In this document: in pieces, positions 1-8,585 of the stretch
How the letters are laid out: every line of letters starts with the position of its first letter
How positions within the stretch are numbered: the first letter of the stretch is position 1
DNA from: Actinocorallia herbida
GTDB taxonomy: Bacteria; Actinomycetota; Actinomycetes; Streptosporangiales; Streptosporangiaceae
DNA: 64,000 bases
NCBI RefSeq assembly: GCF_003751225.1
Contig: NZ_RJKE01000001.1
Span: forward strand, 6,262,001-6,326,000
Reading direction: 5' to 3'
The notes under the pieces: model-generated
The model's input: only the letters and a program-made list of their open reading frames with translations
The model's database searches: none
Told to the model about the DNA's origin: nothing
Made by a program: the position numbers and the translations under genes

Positions 1-41
1 GCCGCCCCGCGGAGTTCGTCCGGGAGGCGACGCGGCGGCGG

Positions 42-857
42 TCACTTGATCTGGAAGACGGCGGAGGAGGCTTGGCCCTCGCCGAACTCCCAGCCGGTGA
101 CGGTCTCGTAGCCGGGCCGCTCGGCGAGCCGGGTGAAGTCATGAGGGCATTCGCCCTGGCCGAGGTAGTAGGCACCGTCGCTGCGAGCCCAGTGGGCCGT
201 CAGGCAGAGCATGCGGAGGTGGTCGCGCAGGCGGGGGTCGGCGACGGAGCGCAGGGCCTCGTCCCAGGCGGGTTCGACCTCGGCCCCGGGCTCGAAGGGG
301 ACCAGTTCGTCGGGGCCGTTCAGGGTCCAGGTGGCGGCGCGCATCGCGGCGAGGAGGGTGCCGTCGGTGCGGACACGCTGGAGCCACTGGACGCGGCCCA
401 TCAGCTCGTCGCCGTCGGCCTCGCCGAGGTCGTCGGCGTGCTCGGCGAGGACGCGCAGGAGGTCCGCGCCGGACACCGTCCGCTCGTGGCCCGTCCCGGA
501 GGCGACCGCGCGCAGCGCCGGGCCGATCCGGCCGCCGAGGCCGCCGTCCTCCTCGAGCAGGTCCTCTTCGAACACCCACAGGGAGCCCGGGTGGTCGGCG
601 GGCAGGTCCTCCCAGCCGAAGCGCGGGCTGTCGTCGGGGTAGGCGTCGCCCTCGGCCTCCTCGACTTCGCCGCGCGCGAGGGCGGCGAGGTCGAGGTCGC
701 CGCTGAGGAGGTCTTCGAGCATCAGGAACGACAGTTCGTCGTTCCAGGTGAAGAGCGCGTACTCCGCGGTCGCGGGGAACGCGTCGAGCGGCCGGCCGAG
801 CAGCACCGCGAAGGCGTGCGCGAGATCGCGGTGCCACGCCTCGGGGTCGAACGTCAT
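42..857 (-). CDS. Acidic hypothetical protein
   Basis: I do not recognise a family for this 271-residue protein. It is acidic and rich in Asp, Glu and Trp, with no signal peptide or membrane segment, so it is probably cytosolic. The start at 857 is chosen because AAGGAGCTC lies just upstream of ATG; a start 12 codons further upstream has no such site. It follows the SDR gene on the same strand with a 97-base gap and may be its last co-transcribed partner. No function is assigned. Confidence 0.7.
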   Translation of the reverse strand: MTFDPEAWHRDLAHAFAVLLGRPLDAFPATAEYALFTWNDELSFLMLEDLLSGDLDLAALARGEVEEAEGDAYPDDSPRFGWEDLPADHPGSLWVFEEDLLEEDGGLGGRIGPALRAVASGTGHERTVSGADLLRVLAEHADDLGEADGDELMGRVQWLQRVRTDGTLLAAMRAATWTLNGPDELVPFEPGAEVEPAWDEALRSVADPRLRDHLRMLCLTAHWARSDGAYYLGQGECPHDFTRLAERPGYETVTGWEFGEGQASSAVFQIK

Positions 858-954
858 GGGAGAGCTCCTTCGAGCACGTCTAAGGGAACCCAATGTCTAG
901 CGCGCTTGGTGGCCTTTTCGCCGGAAAAGTGCATGAACGATCCCGGCCCTGCGG

Positions 955-1785
955 TCAGAGGCCGTCGAGTAGGCGGGCGGTCAAGGAGTCGAGGCGGAGG
1001 GCGCGGTCGGGGGCGAAGTCGTCGCCTTCGAGGGGGAGGCGCTTGGCGCGCATGAAGGCGGAGAGAGGCTCCGCAGGGGGGCTGTCGATCAGGGCCGCGA
1101 TGGGGCCGATCGCGCGGTCGACGGATTGGGCGGCGACGAGTCCCAGGGTCTTGGTGAGGAGCTTGAAGGCCGGCGGGAGGGGGTCGGCCATGCCCGTGCG
1201 GACGAAGCCGGGGTTGTAGAGGACGTAGCGGGTGCGGGCGTCGGGGTGACGCAGCGGGAAGGCCGCGCCCAGCAGGTCGACGCACCGGGAGCCCTGCATG
1301 GCGGCACGCCTGCCTTGATAGCCGGACGTGAGCTGGAGGTCGTCCCAGTAGATGGTCCCCGGAAGGCCGCCGGGCCCGGCGAGGTTCATGACGACGGGGG
1401 CGTCCGCCCTCTCCAGGGCGGGGAGGAGCCCATGGCCGAGGACGTAGCGGCTCAGGTAGAAGAGCGCGAAGGTGAACTCCAGGCCGTCGACGGTCTCGAT
1501 CCGCTTCGAGGCGAACCTCTGCGCGCCGAAGACCAGTCCGTCCACGACGTCGGTCTGGTCCGTCACCTCGGCGAGCGCCTTGCGCATGCCCGCCACGGTG
1601 GCGAGGTCGGCGCGGACGAACACGGCACGGTCCGCGGCGCCGAGCCGGGCCGCCTCCGCGAGCAGGGCCGCGCCCTTGGCCTGGCCGCTCGCCAGCGCGA
1701 AGACGCGGTCCCCCCTGGCGAGGAACTTCAAGGCGAGCCCCTTGCCCATCCCATCGGTACCGCCGGTGATCACATGAGTCCGCAC
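955..1785 (-). CDS. SDR-fold oxidoreductase with degenerate catalytic residues
   Basis: This 276-residue Rossmann protein has the SDR nucleotide motif TGGTDGMG at residues 7-14 and the late VLYNPGFVRTGM segment typical of retinol-dehydrogenase-like SDRs. Where those enzymes carry the catalytic YxxSK, this one reads MQGSR, so Tyr is replaced by Met and Lys by Arg (seen directly). It may bind NAD(P) without normal reductase chemistry, or use other residues. The GTG start at 1785 is preceded by GAAGGAGAG. The gene lies downstream of a MarR gene on the same strand, behind a perfect inverted repeat, which suggests MarR control (inference). Confidence 0.85.
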   Translation of the reverse strand: MRTHVITGGTDGMGKGLALKFLARGDRVFALASGQAKGAALLAEAARLGAADRAVFVRADLATVAGMRKALAEVTDQTDVVDGLVFGAQRFASKRIETVDGLEFTFALFYLSRYVLGHGLLPALERADAPVVMNLAGPGGLPGTIYWDDLQLTSGYQGRRAAMQGSRCVDLLGAAFPLRHPDARTRYVLYNPGFVRTGMADPLPPAFKLLTKTLGLVAAQSVDRAIGPIAALIDSPPAEPLSAFMRAKRLPLEGDDFAPDRALRLDSLTARLLDGL

Positions 1786-1796
1786 AGCCGCTCTCC

Positions 1797-1822
1797 TTCA
1801 AGTCATCGCTCGGTGACTTGAA
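1797..1822. promoter_or_regulatory. 9-bp inverted repeat before the SDR gene
   Basis: TTCAAGTCA (1797-1805) and TGACTTGAA (1814-1822) form a perfect inverted repeat that overlaps the SDR ribosome-binding region. A third TGACTTG lies at 1859-1865. It is probably an operator, and the MarR protein encoded just upstream is the obvious candidate. Confidence 0.5.
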
Positions 1823-1845
1823 GGTTAGAAACCGCGCCGGAGCCT

Positions 1846-1873
1846 GGTCAACAACTGGTGACTTGTGTTGACC
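1846..1873. promoter_or_regulatory. 8-bp inverted repeat, second dyad before the SDR gene
   Basis: GGTCAACA (1846-1853) is mirrored by TGTTGACC (1866-1873). The TGACTTG half-site lies inside this dyad. It sits between the MarR stop and the SDR start, so it may be an operator or part of a hairpin. Confidence 0.35.
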
Positions 1874-1882
1874 CCAGGGCTC

Positions 1883-2386
1883 CTAGGCCTCGGCGTGGCC
1901 GCCGCGGCAGCGTTCGAGGATGCCGGCCATGGTGGCGGCGAAGTGGTCTTTCTCGGCGGGGGCGAGGTGTGCGGTGAGGTGGGCGAGTTCCGCGCCGACG
2001 TCGGTGTGGAAGGCGAGCGCGGCTTCGCGGCCCGCGTCGGTGAGGGTGACCTGGACGGCGCGGCGGTCGCCGGGAACGGGGCCGCGCTCGGCGAGGCCGC
2101 GGCGTTCCACGCGGTTCATCAGGCCGGTGAGGGCGGCCTTCTCGACGTCGAAGCAGTGGGCGAGTTCGGCCATGCCGCGGGGGCCGTCGAGCAGGACGCA
2201 CAGGAGCTTGGCCTGGACCGAGGTGAGCTCGTACCGCTCCGAGACGATCGTGTAGATCACCTGGACGCGGGTGGCGAGCTGGAGCAGCCCGGCCGCCACG
2301 TCCACGTCGGCGCCGCACGGGCCGCTCGGGGGCGAACAGGCCGCCGCACCGTCGGCCGGGGGGATCTGCGCTGCCGTCTCGTTCAC
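1883..2386 (-). CDS. MarR-family transcriptional regulator
   Basis: A winged-helix regulator of about 167 residues. The recognition region reads GMAELAHCFDVEKAALTGLMNRVERRGL, followed by the wing RGPVPGDRRAVQVTLTDAG, both characteristic of MarR. It would bind DNA as a dimer and probably respond to a small molecule. GTG 2386 is taken as the start; TTG 2395 is possible and neither has a good ribosome site. It is divergent from the FMN reductase at 2533 and upstream of the SDR gene, so it could control both. Confidence 0.88.
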   Translation of the reverse strand: MNETAAQIPPADGAAACSPPSGPCGADVDVAAGLLQLATRVQVIYTIVSERYELTSVQAKLLCVLLDGPRGMAELAHCFDVEKAALTGLMNRVERRGLAERGPVPGDRRAVQVTLTDAGREAALAFHTDVGAELAHLTAHLAPAEKDHFAATMAGILERCRGGHAEA

Positions 2387-2532
2387 GCCTACCAAGGTAC
2401 ATTGCGCATATAGTTAATGCCACGTACTGTATGCCTCGTTAACCATCTGGCCCGGCAGGGCCTGCGCGTTTCACACCCCGGCCGCGCACCATCGCGCCAT
2501 CGCGCACCCAAAGATCATTACGGAGAGTGCAC

Positions 2533-3165
2533 ATGTCGAAGCTTCTCGTCATCGTCGGCAGTACCCGGCCCACCCGCGCCTCGGACCGGGTCGTGCCGTG
2601 GGTCATGGCCCGCGCCGCCGCGCACGCGGGGTTCGAGGTCGAGCTCGCGGACCTGCGGGACTGGCCGCTGCCGCTGTTCGCCGAGCACTTCGGCACGGTC
2701 GGCGACATCAACGACCCGACGTACTCGGAGCCGATCGTGCGGGCGTGGAACAAGAAGGTGAAGGAGTCCGACGCGTTCCTCATCGTCACGCCGGAGTACA
2801 ACCACAGCGTGACCGGCGCGCTGAAGAACGCCCTCGACAGCGTCTGGCTGTCGTTCGGGTTCCGCAACAAGCCCGTCGGCGCGATCGGCTACAGCACCGG
2901 GATCGGCGGCGGCATCCGCGCCATCGAGCACCTGTCCCAGATGCTCGTCGAGTCCGAGGCCGTCCCGCTGCGCCACGCCGCGGTCGTCCCGTTCGTGGAC
3001 CGGGCCTTCGACGAGGCGGGCGAGCCCGCCGACCCGATGACCGACGTCAGCCTCCAGGTCCTCCTCGACGACCTCGCCTGGTGGTCCACCACCCTGGACA
3101 AGGCCCGCGCCGAGGGCGAGCTCACCCCCGGCGTCTTCCGCATCCGCGCCGCCGCCCAGGCCTGA
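2533..3165 (+). CDS. NAD(P)H-dependent FMN reductase
   Basis: A 210-residue flavodoxin-like protein of the NADPH-dependent FMN reductase family. The phosphate-binding loop GSTRPTR is at the N-terminus and the family signature TPEYNHSVTGALKNALD is near residue 85. It would supply reduced flavin or reduce quinones or azo compounds in the cytosol. GGAG at 2522-2525 sits 7 bases before ATG 2533, which favours this start over GTG 2527. It is divergent from the MarR gene. It could provide FMNH2 to the flavin monooxygenase encoded at 4774-6138, although it is not in that operon (inference). Confidence 0.9.
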   Translation: MSKLLVIVGSTRPTRASDRVVPWVMARAAAHAGFEVELADLRDWPLPLFAEHFGTVGDINDPTYSEPIVRAWNKKVKESDAFLIVTPEYNHSVTGALKNALDSVWLSFGFRNKPVGAIGYSTGIGGGIRAIEHLSQMLVESEAVPLRHAAVVPFVDRAFDEAGEPADPMTDVSLQVLLDDLAWWSTTLDKARAEGELTPGVFRIRAAAQA

Positions 3166-3323
3166 GGGGTTCCGGGGGGAGCTTTCACACCCCGAAGGGC
3201 ACCCGCGGCGCCCGGTGGCCCAAGATCCAGCCCGAGGAGGTCCGGGAACCGCATCGCCGGATCCCGGGCCTTTCCCGTGGCCGTCGGCGAGCGAGTCAAC
3301 GGGTGGTGACTTACGCTGGGCGG

Positions 3324-3992
3324 ATGAGCGAGGACACCACGGGCGGGGCGGCGCGACGGCGGCGGGACAAGGCGGCGACGCGGGCCGCGCTGCTGGACGC
3401 GGCGCGACGGCGGTTCGCCCGGCACGGATTCGAGGGGACGGGGTTGCGGGAGATCGCCGGGGACGTGGGGGTGGATCCGGCGTTGATCCCCCGGTACTTC
3501 GGGACGAAGCAGGCGCTTTACGCCGAGGCGGTGCAGGTGGAGGTACCGGCGGGGCTCGCGGCGGACGTGCACGCGCCGGTCCCGCATCTCGCGGACGCGC
3601 TGCTGCGGGACGTGGTGTTCGGGGACTGGCCCGAGTTCGACGGCGAGCACCCGCTCATCGCGATGCTGCGCTCCGCGGGGCACACCGGGGTGCGGGACCT
3701 GCTCAGGGAGCGGCTGTGCGACGGGTACCTGAACACGCTCGCCGACCGGCTGGAGGGCCCGGACGCCGCGCTGCGCGCCGAGCTCATCGGGGCGCTCCTG
3801 GTCGGGATGGGCGTGCTGCGCTCGGTCGTCGGCTCCCCCGCGCTCGGCGCCGCCACCCATGAGCAGGCCCGGCCTTATGTCGCCCGCGTGACGGCGGCCC
3901 TTGCCGCGCCGCCGCGCGCGGGCCGCGGGGATCAGCCGGTCTCGAGCGGCAGCGCCGGGTCCGCGGACCACTCCGCGAGGGAGCCGTCGTAG
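3324..3992 (+). CDS. TetR-family transcriptional regulator
   Basis: A 222-residue TetR protein. The N-terminal helix-turn-helix contains RFARHGFEGTGLREIAGDVG and VDPALIPRYFGTKQALYAEA, where the usual YY/F of TetR is RYFGTK. The C-terminal ligand domain gives no clue to an inducer. TTACGCT ends a few bases before ATG, so the transcript is probably leaderless. The end overlaps the convergent sulfurtransferase gene by about 60 bases. No divergent partner exists, so its target is unclear. Confidence 0.9.
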   Translation: MSEDTTGGAARRRRDKAATRAALLDAARRRFARHGFEGTGLREIAGDVGVDPALIPRYFGTKQALYAEAVQVEVPAGLAADVHAPVPHLADALLRDVVFGDWPEFDGEHPLIAMLRSAGHTGVRDLLRERLCDGYLNTLADRLEGPDAALRAELIGALLVGMGVLRSVVGSPALGAATHEQARPYVARVTAALAAPPRAGRGDQPVSSGSAGSADHSAREPS

Positions 3993-4777
3993 AGGCGTGC
4001 GTCGGTGCGGCCGAGGAGGGCCAGCGCGAACACGGGGATCGTGGCGGAGATGCCGCCTCCGCAGTAGACGACGACGGACGGCTCCGCCAGGAGCCCTCCA
4101 AGGCGGTCGGTCAGCTCCTGGGTGGGCAGGAAGTTTCCGTCGGCGTCGAGCAGGCCCTTCGCGGGGGCGTTCACGCTCCCTGGGATGCGTCCCGGCCTGC
4201 TGTAGGAGGTCTTGCCTTCGCCGCGGAAGACCTCCGGCGCCAGGGCGTTCGCCAGGCAGGACGAGCCATCGGCGACGATCCTTTCGACGTCGGCACGGCG
4301 GGCGAGGAGTTCCGGCCGGGGGCGGGCGGTGAAGGGCGCCGCCGGGTAGGCGGACGTGCCCGTCTCCAGCGGGAGGCCCGCCGCGCGCCACGCGGGCAGG
4401 CCCCCGTCCAGGACGCTGACGGCGTCGAAGCCGAAGTAGCGCAGCAGCCACCACATCCGGGTGGCCCACATCGGGCTCTCCTGGGCGTAGACGACCACGT
4501 GGGTCCCCGGGCCCATGCCGAGGCGTCCGGCGGCGTCGGCGAAGCGCTCGGGCGATGGCAGGGCGAACGGCAGCGGGCCGGGCTCGGCGAGGTCGCCGAC
4601 GAGGTCGGCGAAGCCCGCGCCGGGCACGTGCCCCCTGTCGTAGACGTCCTGCCCGGACTCCGGCGTGTACGGGCCGCCGCCCGGCGGGCGCGGCAGCCGG
4701 ACCGTCGTGTCGAAGACCCGCAGCGCGGGGTCGCCGAGCCGGGCGGCGAGCTCGGCGGGCGTGATCAGCGCGCTCAT
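3932..4777 (-). CDS. Two-domain thiosulfate/3-mercaptopyruvate sulfurtransferase
   Basis: This 281-residue protein contains two rhodanese domains. The C-terminal domain holds the active-site loop CGGGIS (around residue 238), where the Cys carries the persulfide; the N-terminal domain is non-catalytic (AQESPMWATR). It would transfer sulfane sulfur to cyanide or another thiophile in the cytosol. ATG 4777 overlaps the end of the monooxygenase gene, so it is the last gene of the 10527-3932 operon. In that setting it may process sulfur released from an imported organosulfur compound (inference). Confidence 0.92.
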   Translation of the reverse strand: MSALITPAELAARLGDPALRVFDTTVRLPRPPGGGPYTPESGQDVYDRGHVPGAGFADLVGDLAEPGPLPFALPSPERFADAAGRLGMGPGTHVVVYAQESPMWATRMWWLLRYFGFDAVSVLDGGLPAWRAAGLPLETGTSAYPAAPFTARPRPELLARRADVERIVADGSSCLANALAPEVFRGEGKTSYSRPGRIPGSVNAPAKGLLDADGNFLPTQELTDRLGGLLAEPSVVVYCGGGISATIPVFALALLGRTDARLYDGSLAEWSADPALPLETG

Positions 4778-6138
4778 TCGGCCCACTTGTGGACGTGCGC
4801 CGGGTGGTCCTCGCGGACGCGCGCGGCGCCGGTGAAGCGCTCGCGCAGCGTCTCGCCCTCGTACTCCGACCAGACGCGCCCGCGGCGGCGGAGTTCGGGG
4901 ACGACGAGGTCGACGAAGTCGCGGTGGCCCGCGGGCGCGACGGGGTCGGCGATGTTGAAGCCGTCGACGTCGGCGTCGTCCATCCAGCGCTCGAGCTCGT
5001 CGGCGACGGTGGCGGGCGAGCCTACGAGGACGGGCCCTCCGCCGCCCACGCCGACGAACTCCCCGATGGCCCGAGGGGTCCACGTCCGCGTGGGGTCCAG
5101 GGTGGTGAACAGTTCGACCATGCCGCGGATGCCGTCGGTGTCGACGTACTCCAGGGGCTTGTCCGGGTCGAGGGCGGACAGGTCGATCTGCATGAGGGCG
5201 CTCCAGCGCGCGAGGCTGCCCTCCCAGCTCGCGTAGGAGGCGTAGTCGGCGTACTTGGCGCGCGCCTCCGCGTCGGTCTCCGCGACGACGACGGTGGTGA
5301 TGGGGAAGAACTTCAACGACTCGGGGTCTCTTCCGGCCGCTCGGGCCGCGTCCTTCACCTGCGTCACTAGGCGGCGTGCCCCGGCCGTCTCGTAGGTGGA
5401 CAGGAAGACGCCCTCCGCGTGCCGTCCGGCGAAGGCGCTGCCTGCGCGCGACGTGCCGGCCTGGAAGAGGACGGGCGTGCGCTGCACCGAAGGTTCCGAG
5501 AGCGCTATGTCGCGCACCTTGTAGTACTCGCCTTCGTGCCTTACCGGACGCACCCGTGACGGGTCCACGAACACCCCGTCCTCGACCGAGCGCACGACGG
5601 CGTCGTCCCGCCAGCTCCCCTCCCAGAGCTTGTAGACGACCTCCATGAACTCCTCGGCCTGCGCGTACCGCTCGTCGTGCGGGATCTGCCGGTCCAGGCC
5701 GAGGTTGCGGGCGGCGCTCTCCAGCGCGGACGTCACGATGTTCCACCCGATCCGGCCCTTGGTGAGGTGGTCGAGGGTCGTCATCTTGCGCGCGAAACCG
5801 TACGGCTGCTCGTAGGTCGTGGAGACCGTGACCGCGAAGCCCAGGTGCTCGGTGACGGCCGCCATCGCGCTGATCGGCAGCAGCGGGTCGTCGGTCGGGG
5901 TCTGGACGCCGTCGCGCAGCGCCACGTCCACCTTGCCCTGGTAGGTGTCGAGGGGGCCGAGCGCGTCGGCGACGAAGAGCGTGTCGAAGGTGCCGCGCTC
6001 CAGGATCCGGGCGACCTCGGTCCAGTGGGCCAGCTCGCGGTACTCGTGGGCCCGGCTGTCCGGGTGCCGCCACAGGCCGATCGCGGTGTGCCCGACGGTC
6101 GACTGGCGGAGCCCGTTCAGGCGGATGCGCTTGCTCAT
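4774..6138 (-). CDS. FMN-dependent monooxygenase, NtaA/SnaA/DszA type
   Basis: A 454-residue TIM-barrel flavin monooxygenase of the luciferase-like superfamily. Family marks include FDTLFVADALG near residue 50, the SPTTYEQPY-type stretch STTYEQPYGFARKMTTLDHLTKGRIGWNIVTS, and PVLFQAGTS in the second half. Relatives oxidise nitrilotriacetate, pristinamycin IIB or dibenzothiophene sulfone with FMNH2 and O2. ATG 6138 is preceded by GAAGAGGAGAA and overlaps the ATPase stop (ATGA). With an SsuABC-like transporter and a rhodanese beside it, an organosulfur substrate is likely, but the exact one cannot be read from sequence. Confidence 0.93.
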   Translation of the reverse strand: MSKRIRLNGLRQSTVGHTAIGLWRHPDSRAHEYRELAHWTEVARILERGTFDTLFVADALGPLDTYQGKVDVALRDGVQTPTDDPLLPISAMAAVTEHLGFAVTVSTTYEQPYGFARKMTTLDHLTKGRIGWNIVTSALESAARNLGLDRQIPHDERYAQAEEFMEVVYKLWEGSWRDDAVVRSVEDGVFVDPSRVRPVRHEGEYYKVRDIALSEPSVQRTPVLFQAGTSRAGSAFAGRHAEGVFLSTYETAGARRLVTQVKDAARAAGRDPESLKFFPITTVVVAETDAEARAKYADYASYASWEGSLARWSALMQIDLSALDPDKPLEYVDTDGIRGMVELFTTLDPTRTWTPRAIGEFVGVGGGGPVLVGSPATVADELERWMDDADVDGFNIADPVAPAGHRDFVDLVVPELRRRGRVWSEYEGETLRERFTGAARVREDHPAHVHKWAE

Positions 6139-6887
6139 TTCTCCTCTTCCAGCAGGGTTCGCAGTAGTTCGTTCTCGATCCGGGTGAACGCCGGATCCGC
6201 GTAGGCGTCGACGGTGCGCGGCCTCGGGAGGCCGACCTCGACGCACTCGACGACGGTCGCGGGGCGCGGCGAGAACACGTAGACGCGGTCGGACAGGAAC
6301 ACCGCCTCGCGGACGTCGTGGGTGATGAGCAGGACCGTCCAGCGGTACTCCTCCCGGACCCGTTCCAGCCACTGCTGCATGCGGGCCCTGGTGAGCGCGT
6401 CGAGGGCGCCGAAGGGCTCGTCCAGGAGCAGCACCTCGCGGTCCTGGACGACGGTCCGCAGCAGGGCGGCGCGCTGCCTCATCCCGCCGGAGAGCTGCGC
6501 CGGATGGGAGTGCTCGTATCCGGCGAGGCCGAAGGTCTCCAGTAGGGGCTCGACCTTACGGCGGGCCTCCTTACGGCGCATACCGGCGACCTCGAGGCCG
6601 AGCGTCAGGTTGTCGATCACCTTGCGCCACGGAAGGAGGGCGTCCTTCTGCGGCATGAAGGCGAAGCGTCCGGGGCTCTCCGAGAGCAACCTCCCGTCTA
6701 CGCGGACCTCCCCCGACGTCGGAGACAGCGCGCCCGTCAGGACGGAGAAGGTGGTGGACTTGCCGCTGCCGCTGGGGCCGAGGATGGAGACGAACTCGCC
6801 TTCGGCCACGTCCAGCGAGAGGTCCTTCAGGACGGGGACTCCGTCGAAGGAGCGGTTCAGCCCGCGGATCTCCAGTTTGCTCGTCAT
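6135..6887 (-). CDS. ABC transporter ATPase, SsuB/TauB-like
   Basis: A 250-residue nucleotide-binding subunit of the nitrate/sulfonate/taurine importer group. It shows Walker A GPSGSGKST, Q-loop MPQKDALLPW, signature LSGGMRQR, Walker B VLLLDEPFGALD and the H-loop LLITHD. The FMPQKDALLPWRKV form is typical of this importer class. It overlaps both neighbours by ATGA junctions (6135-6138 and 6884-6887), so it is translated together with the permease and monooxygenase. It energises uptake of the operon's substrate. Confidence 0.94.
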   Translation of the reverse strand: MTSKLEIRGLNRSFDGVPVLKDLSLDVAEGEFVSILGPSGSGKSTTFSVLTGALSPTSGEVRVDGRLLSESPGRFAFMPQKDALLPWRKVIDNLTLGLEVAGMRRKEARRKVEPLLETFGLAGYEHSHPAQLSGGMRQRAALLRTVVQDREVLLLDEPFGALDALTRARMQQWLERVREEYRWTVLLITHDVREAVFLSDRVYVFSPRPATVVECVEVGLPRPRTVDAYADPAFTRIENELLRTLLEEEK

Positions 6888-7672
6888 GTCCGGTCCCCCT
6901 TGCGCGTCCACGGAGTGGCGACCCTTTCGACCGCGTACGTCAGCGCGAAGAGCGTCAACGTAAGGACGGCGCTCACCCCTACCGCGGCGAGGACGAGGTC
7001 GGTGCGGAAGGAGTTCTTGGCGTTCTGCATGTAGATGCCGAGCCCTTCGGTGGCCCCCGCGTACTCGGCGAAGATCGCGCCGACGACGGCGTAGGTGATG
7101 GAGATGCGCAGGCCCGCGAAGAAGAACGGGAGGGCGGTCGGCACGCGCAGGGTACGGAAGATCCGCCACCGGCCGGCGCCCATGCTGCGCAGCAGCGCGG
7201 TGCTGTCCTTGTCGGTCGCGCCGTAGCCCTCGACGAGCCCGACGACGATCGGGAAGAACGTCACGAACGCCACGAGCAGCACCTTCGGCAGCAGGTCGAA
7301 GCCGAACCACAGCACGACCAGGGGGGCGATCGCGATGAGCGGCAGCGTCTGGCTGACGATGAGGACCGGCATCAGCGCACGCCGCAGCACGCCCGAGAGG
7401 TCGATGAGGACCGAGAGGGCGAACCCGACCGTCAGCGACAGCGCGAAGCCCGCGAGGGTGGCGCGCAGCGTCGGCAGGGCGTTGTCCAGCAGGTCCCGGC
7501 GGTGCTCCCAGCCCTGGTCGAGCACGCGTGACGGGCTGGGCAGCACGTCGGTGCCGAGCCCGCCGGAGGTCGCGTAGACCTGCCAGGCGGCCACGAGCAG
7601 CGCGACCAGCGCGAGGGAAGGCAGCCACTTGCCCACGGACAGCCTGGACCCGGGCTTCTTGACGTCGCTCAT
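6884..7672 (-). CDS. ABC transporter permease, SsuC-like
   Basis: A 262-residue inner-membrane permease with about six hydrophobic segments. The EAA-type loop GYGATDKDSTALLRSMGAGRWRIFRTLRVPTALPFFFAGLRIS contacts the ATPase. It belongs to the binding-protein-dependent permease family used for nitrate, taurine and alkanesulfonates. The ATG at 7672 overlaps the upstream kinase stop, and its own stop overlaps the ATPase start, so stoichiometry is probably set by translational coupling. Confidence 0.93.
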   Translation of the reverse strand: MSDVKKPGSRLSVGKWLPSLALVALLVAAWQVYATSGGLGTDVLPSPSRVLDQGWEHRRDLLDNALPTLRATLAGFALSLTVGFALSVLIDLSGVLRRALMPVLIVSQTLPLIAIAPLVVLWFGFDLLPKVLLVAFVTFFPIVVGLVEGYGATDKDSTALLRSMGAGRWRIFRTLRVPTALPFFFAGLRISITYAVVGAIFAEYAGATEGLGIYMQNAKNSFRTDLVLAAVGVSAVLTLTLFALTYAVERVATPWTRKGDRT

Positions 7673-8196
7673 GGCCGCACCACCACGTCGGCCCGTTCGG
7701 GGGTGCGCTCGCGGGCGAGCATGGCGTCCTCCTGCGCGGCCCACGCGTCCCAGTAGGGCACGTAGGTCTCTCCGTCGCGCTCCATCGCCCGCGCCTTGCG
7801 GACCTCGTCGGCGACCTCTATCCAGGCGAGGACTCCGGCGTACCGGGCCGCCCGTTCCGCGCCCGCCCCCACACCCTCGACGACGAGGTACTCGGGCGGG
7901 TCGAGGACGACCGGCGGCGTCCACGCGTTCCTGTGCCAGTCGTACTGCGGGACGAGGGCGCGACGGCCCGCGGCGAGCGGGACGAGCACGTGGGCGACGA
8001 GCCTGTCGACGCCCTCCTCGAGCCCGTCCCAGCCGCCGTACAGGTCCTCGAGGCTGACGACGGGGGCGCCGAGTTCGGCGGCCACCCGGGCGGCGAGGGT
8101 GGACTTGCCCGAGCCGGACCGCCCGTCGACCGCGAGGACGCGGGTGCGCCCCGCGGTCGGAGGGGCGGCGCGCAGCAGGACCGCAAGGTCGCTCAT
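7669..8196 (-). CDS. P-loop kinase-like protein (uridine-kinase fold)
   Basis: A 175-residue P-loop protein with Walker A GRSGSGKST near residue 25 and a following VVSLEDLYGGWDGL segment, as in small uridine-kinase-like or AAA-type kinases. The middle holds YDWHRNAW and YLVVEGVGAG, the usual substrate and Walker B positions. Its substrate is unknown. Finding it embedded and ATGA-coupled between a PPOX-like gene and the permease of a sulfur importer is unusual. It might phosphorylate an imported compound or a cofactor precursor (inference). Confidence 0.8.
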   Translation of the reverse strand: MSDLAVLLRAAPPTAGRTRVLAVDGRSGSGKSTLAARVAAELGAPVVSLEDLYGGWDGLEEGVDRLVAHVLVPLAAGRRALVPQYDWHRNAWTPPVVLDPPEYLVVEGVGAGAERAARYAGVLAWIEVADEVRKARAMERDGETYVPYWDAWAAQEDAMLARERTPERADVVVRP

Positions 8197-8585
8197 CGGG
8201 GGCTCCCGTAGACGGCGACCTTGTCGGGGGTGATGCGCAGGACGACCCGGGACGTCTCCTGCGCGGGATCGGCGACGACGTGGGGCGCTCCCGTGTACGC
8301 GAGCGCCAGCCGGTCCATAAGGGCGGTCGCGCCCTCGCTCTCCAGCCTTGCGACGCCCTCGATCCGCGCGTAGTGCTGCGGCTTGTCGCGCGCGTACAGC
8401 ACGACGCTGACGCGCGGGTCGGCGGCGACGTCGCGGGCCTGGCGCCGGAAGTCCTTGGTGACCATGAACAGCTCGTCGCCGTCGCGGCCGACCCACATGA
8501 CGCACTGGTGCCGTTCCCCCGTCGCCAGGACGGCGAACTCGGGGGCGTCGACCAGCGCCCGCGCGGCCTCGGGCAGCGCGGTCAC
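8193..8585 (-). CDS. Pyridoxamine-phosphate-oxidase-fold flavoprotein
   Basis: A 130-residue split-barrel protein of the PPOX class. It shows ALVDAPEFAVLATG at the N-terminus, the strand HQCVMWVGRDGDELFMVTKDFRRQARDVAADPRVSVVLY, and a C-terminal strand TPDKVAVYG. Members bind FMN or F420 and reduce or oxidise small molecules. The start is GTG 8585, which overlaps the stop of the upstream binding-protein gene (GTGA); its stop overlaps the kinase start. It could be the flavin partner of the operon's monooxygenase, but that is inference. Confidence 0.82.
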   Translation of the reverse strand: MTALPEAARALVDAPEFAVLATGERHQCVMWVGRDGDELFMVTKDFRRQARDVAADPRVSVVLYARDKPQHYARIEGVARLESEGATALMDRLALAYTGAPHVVADPAQETSRVVLRITPDKVAVYGSPR

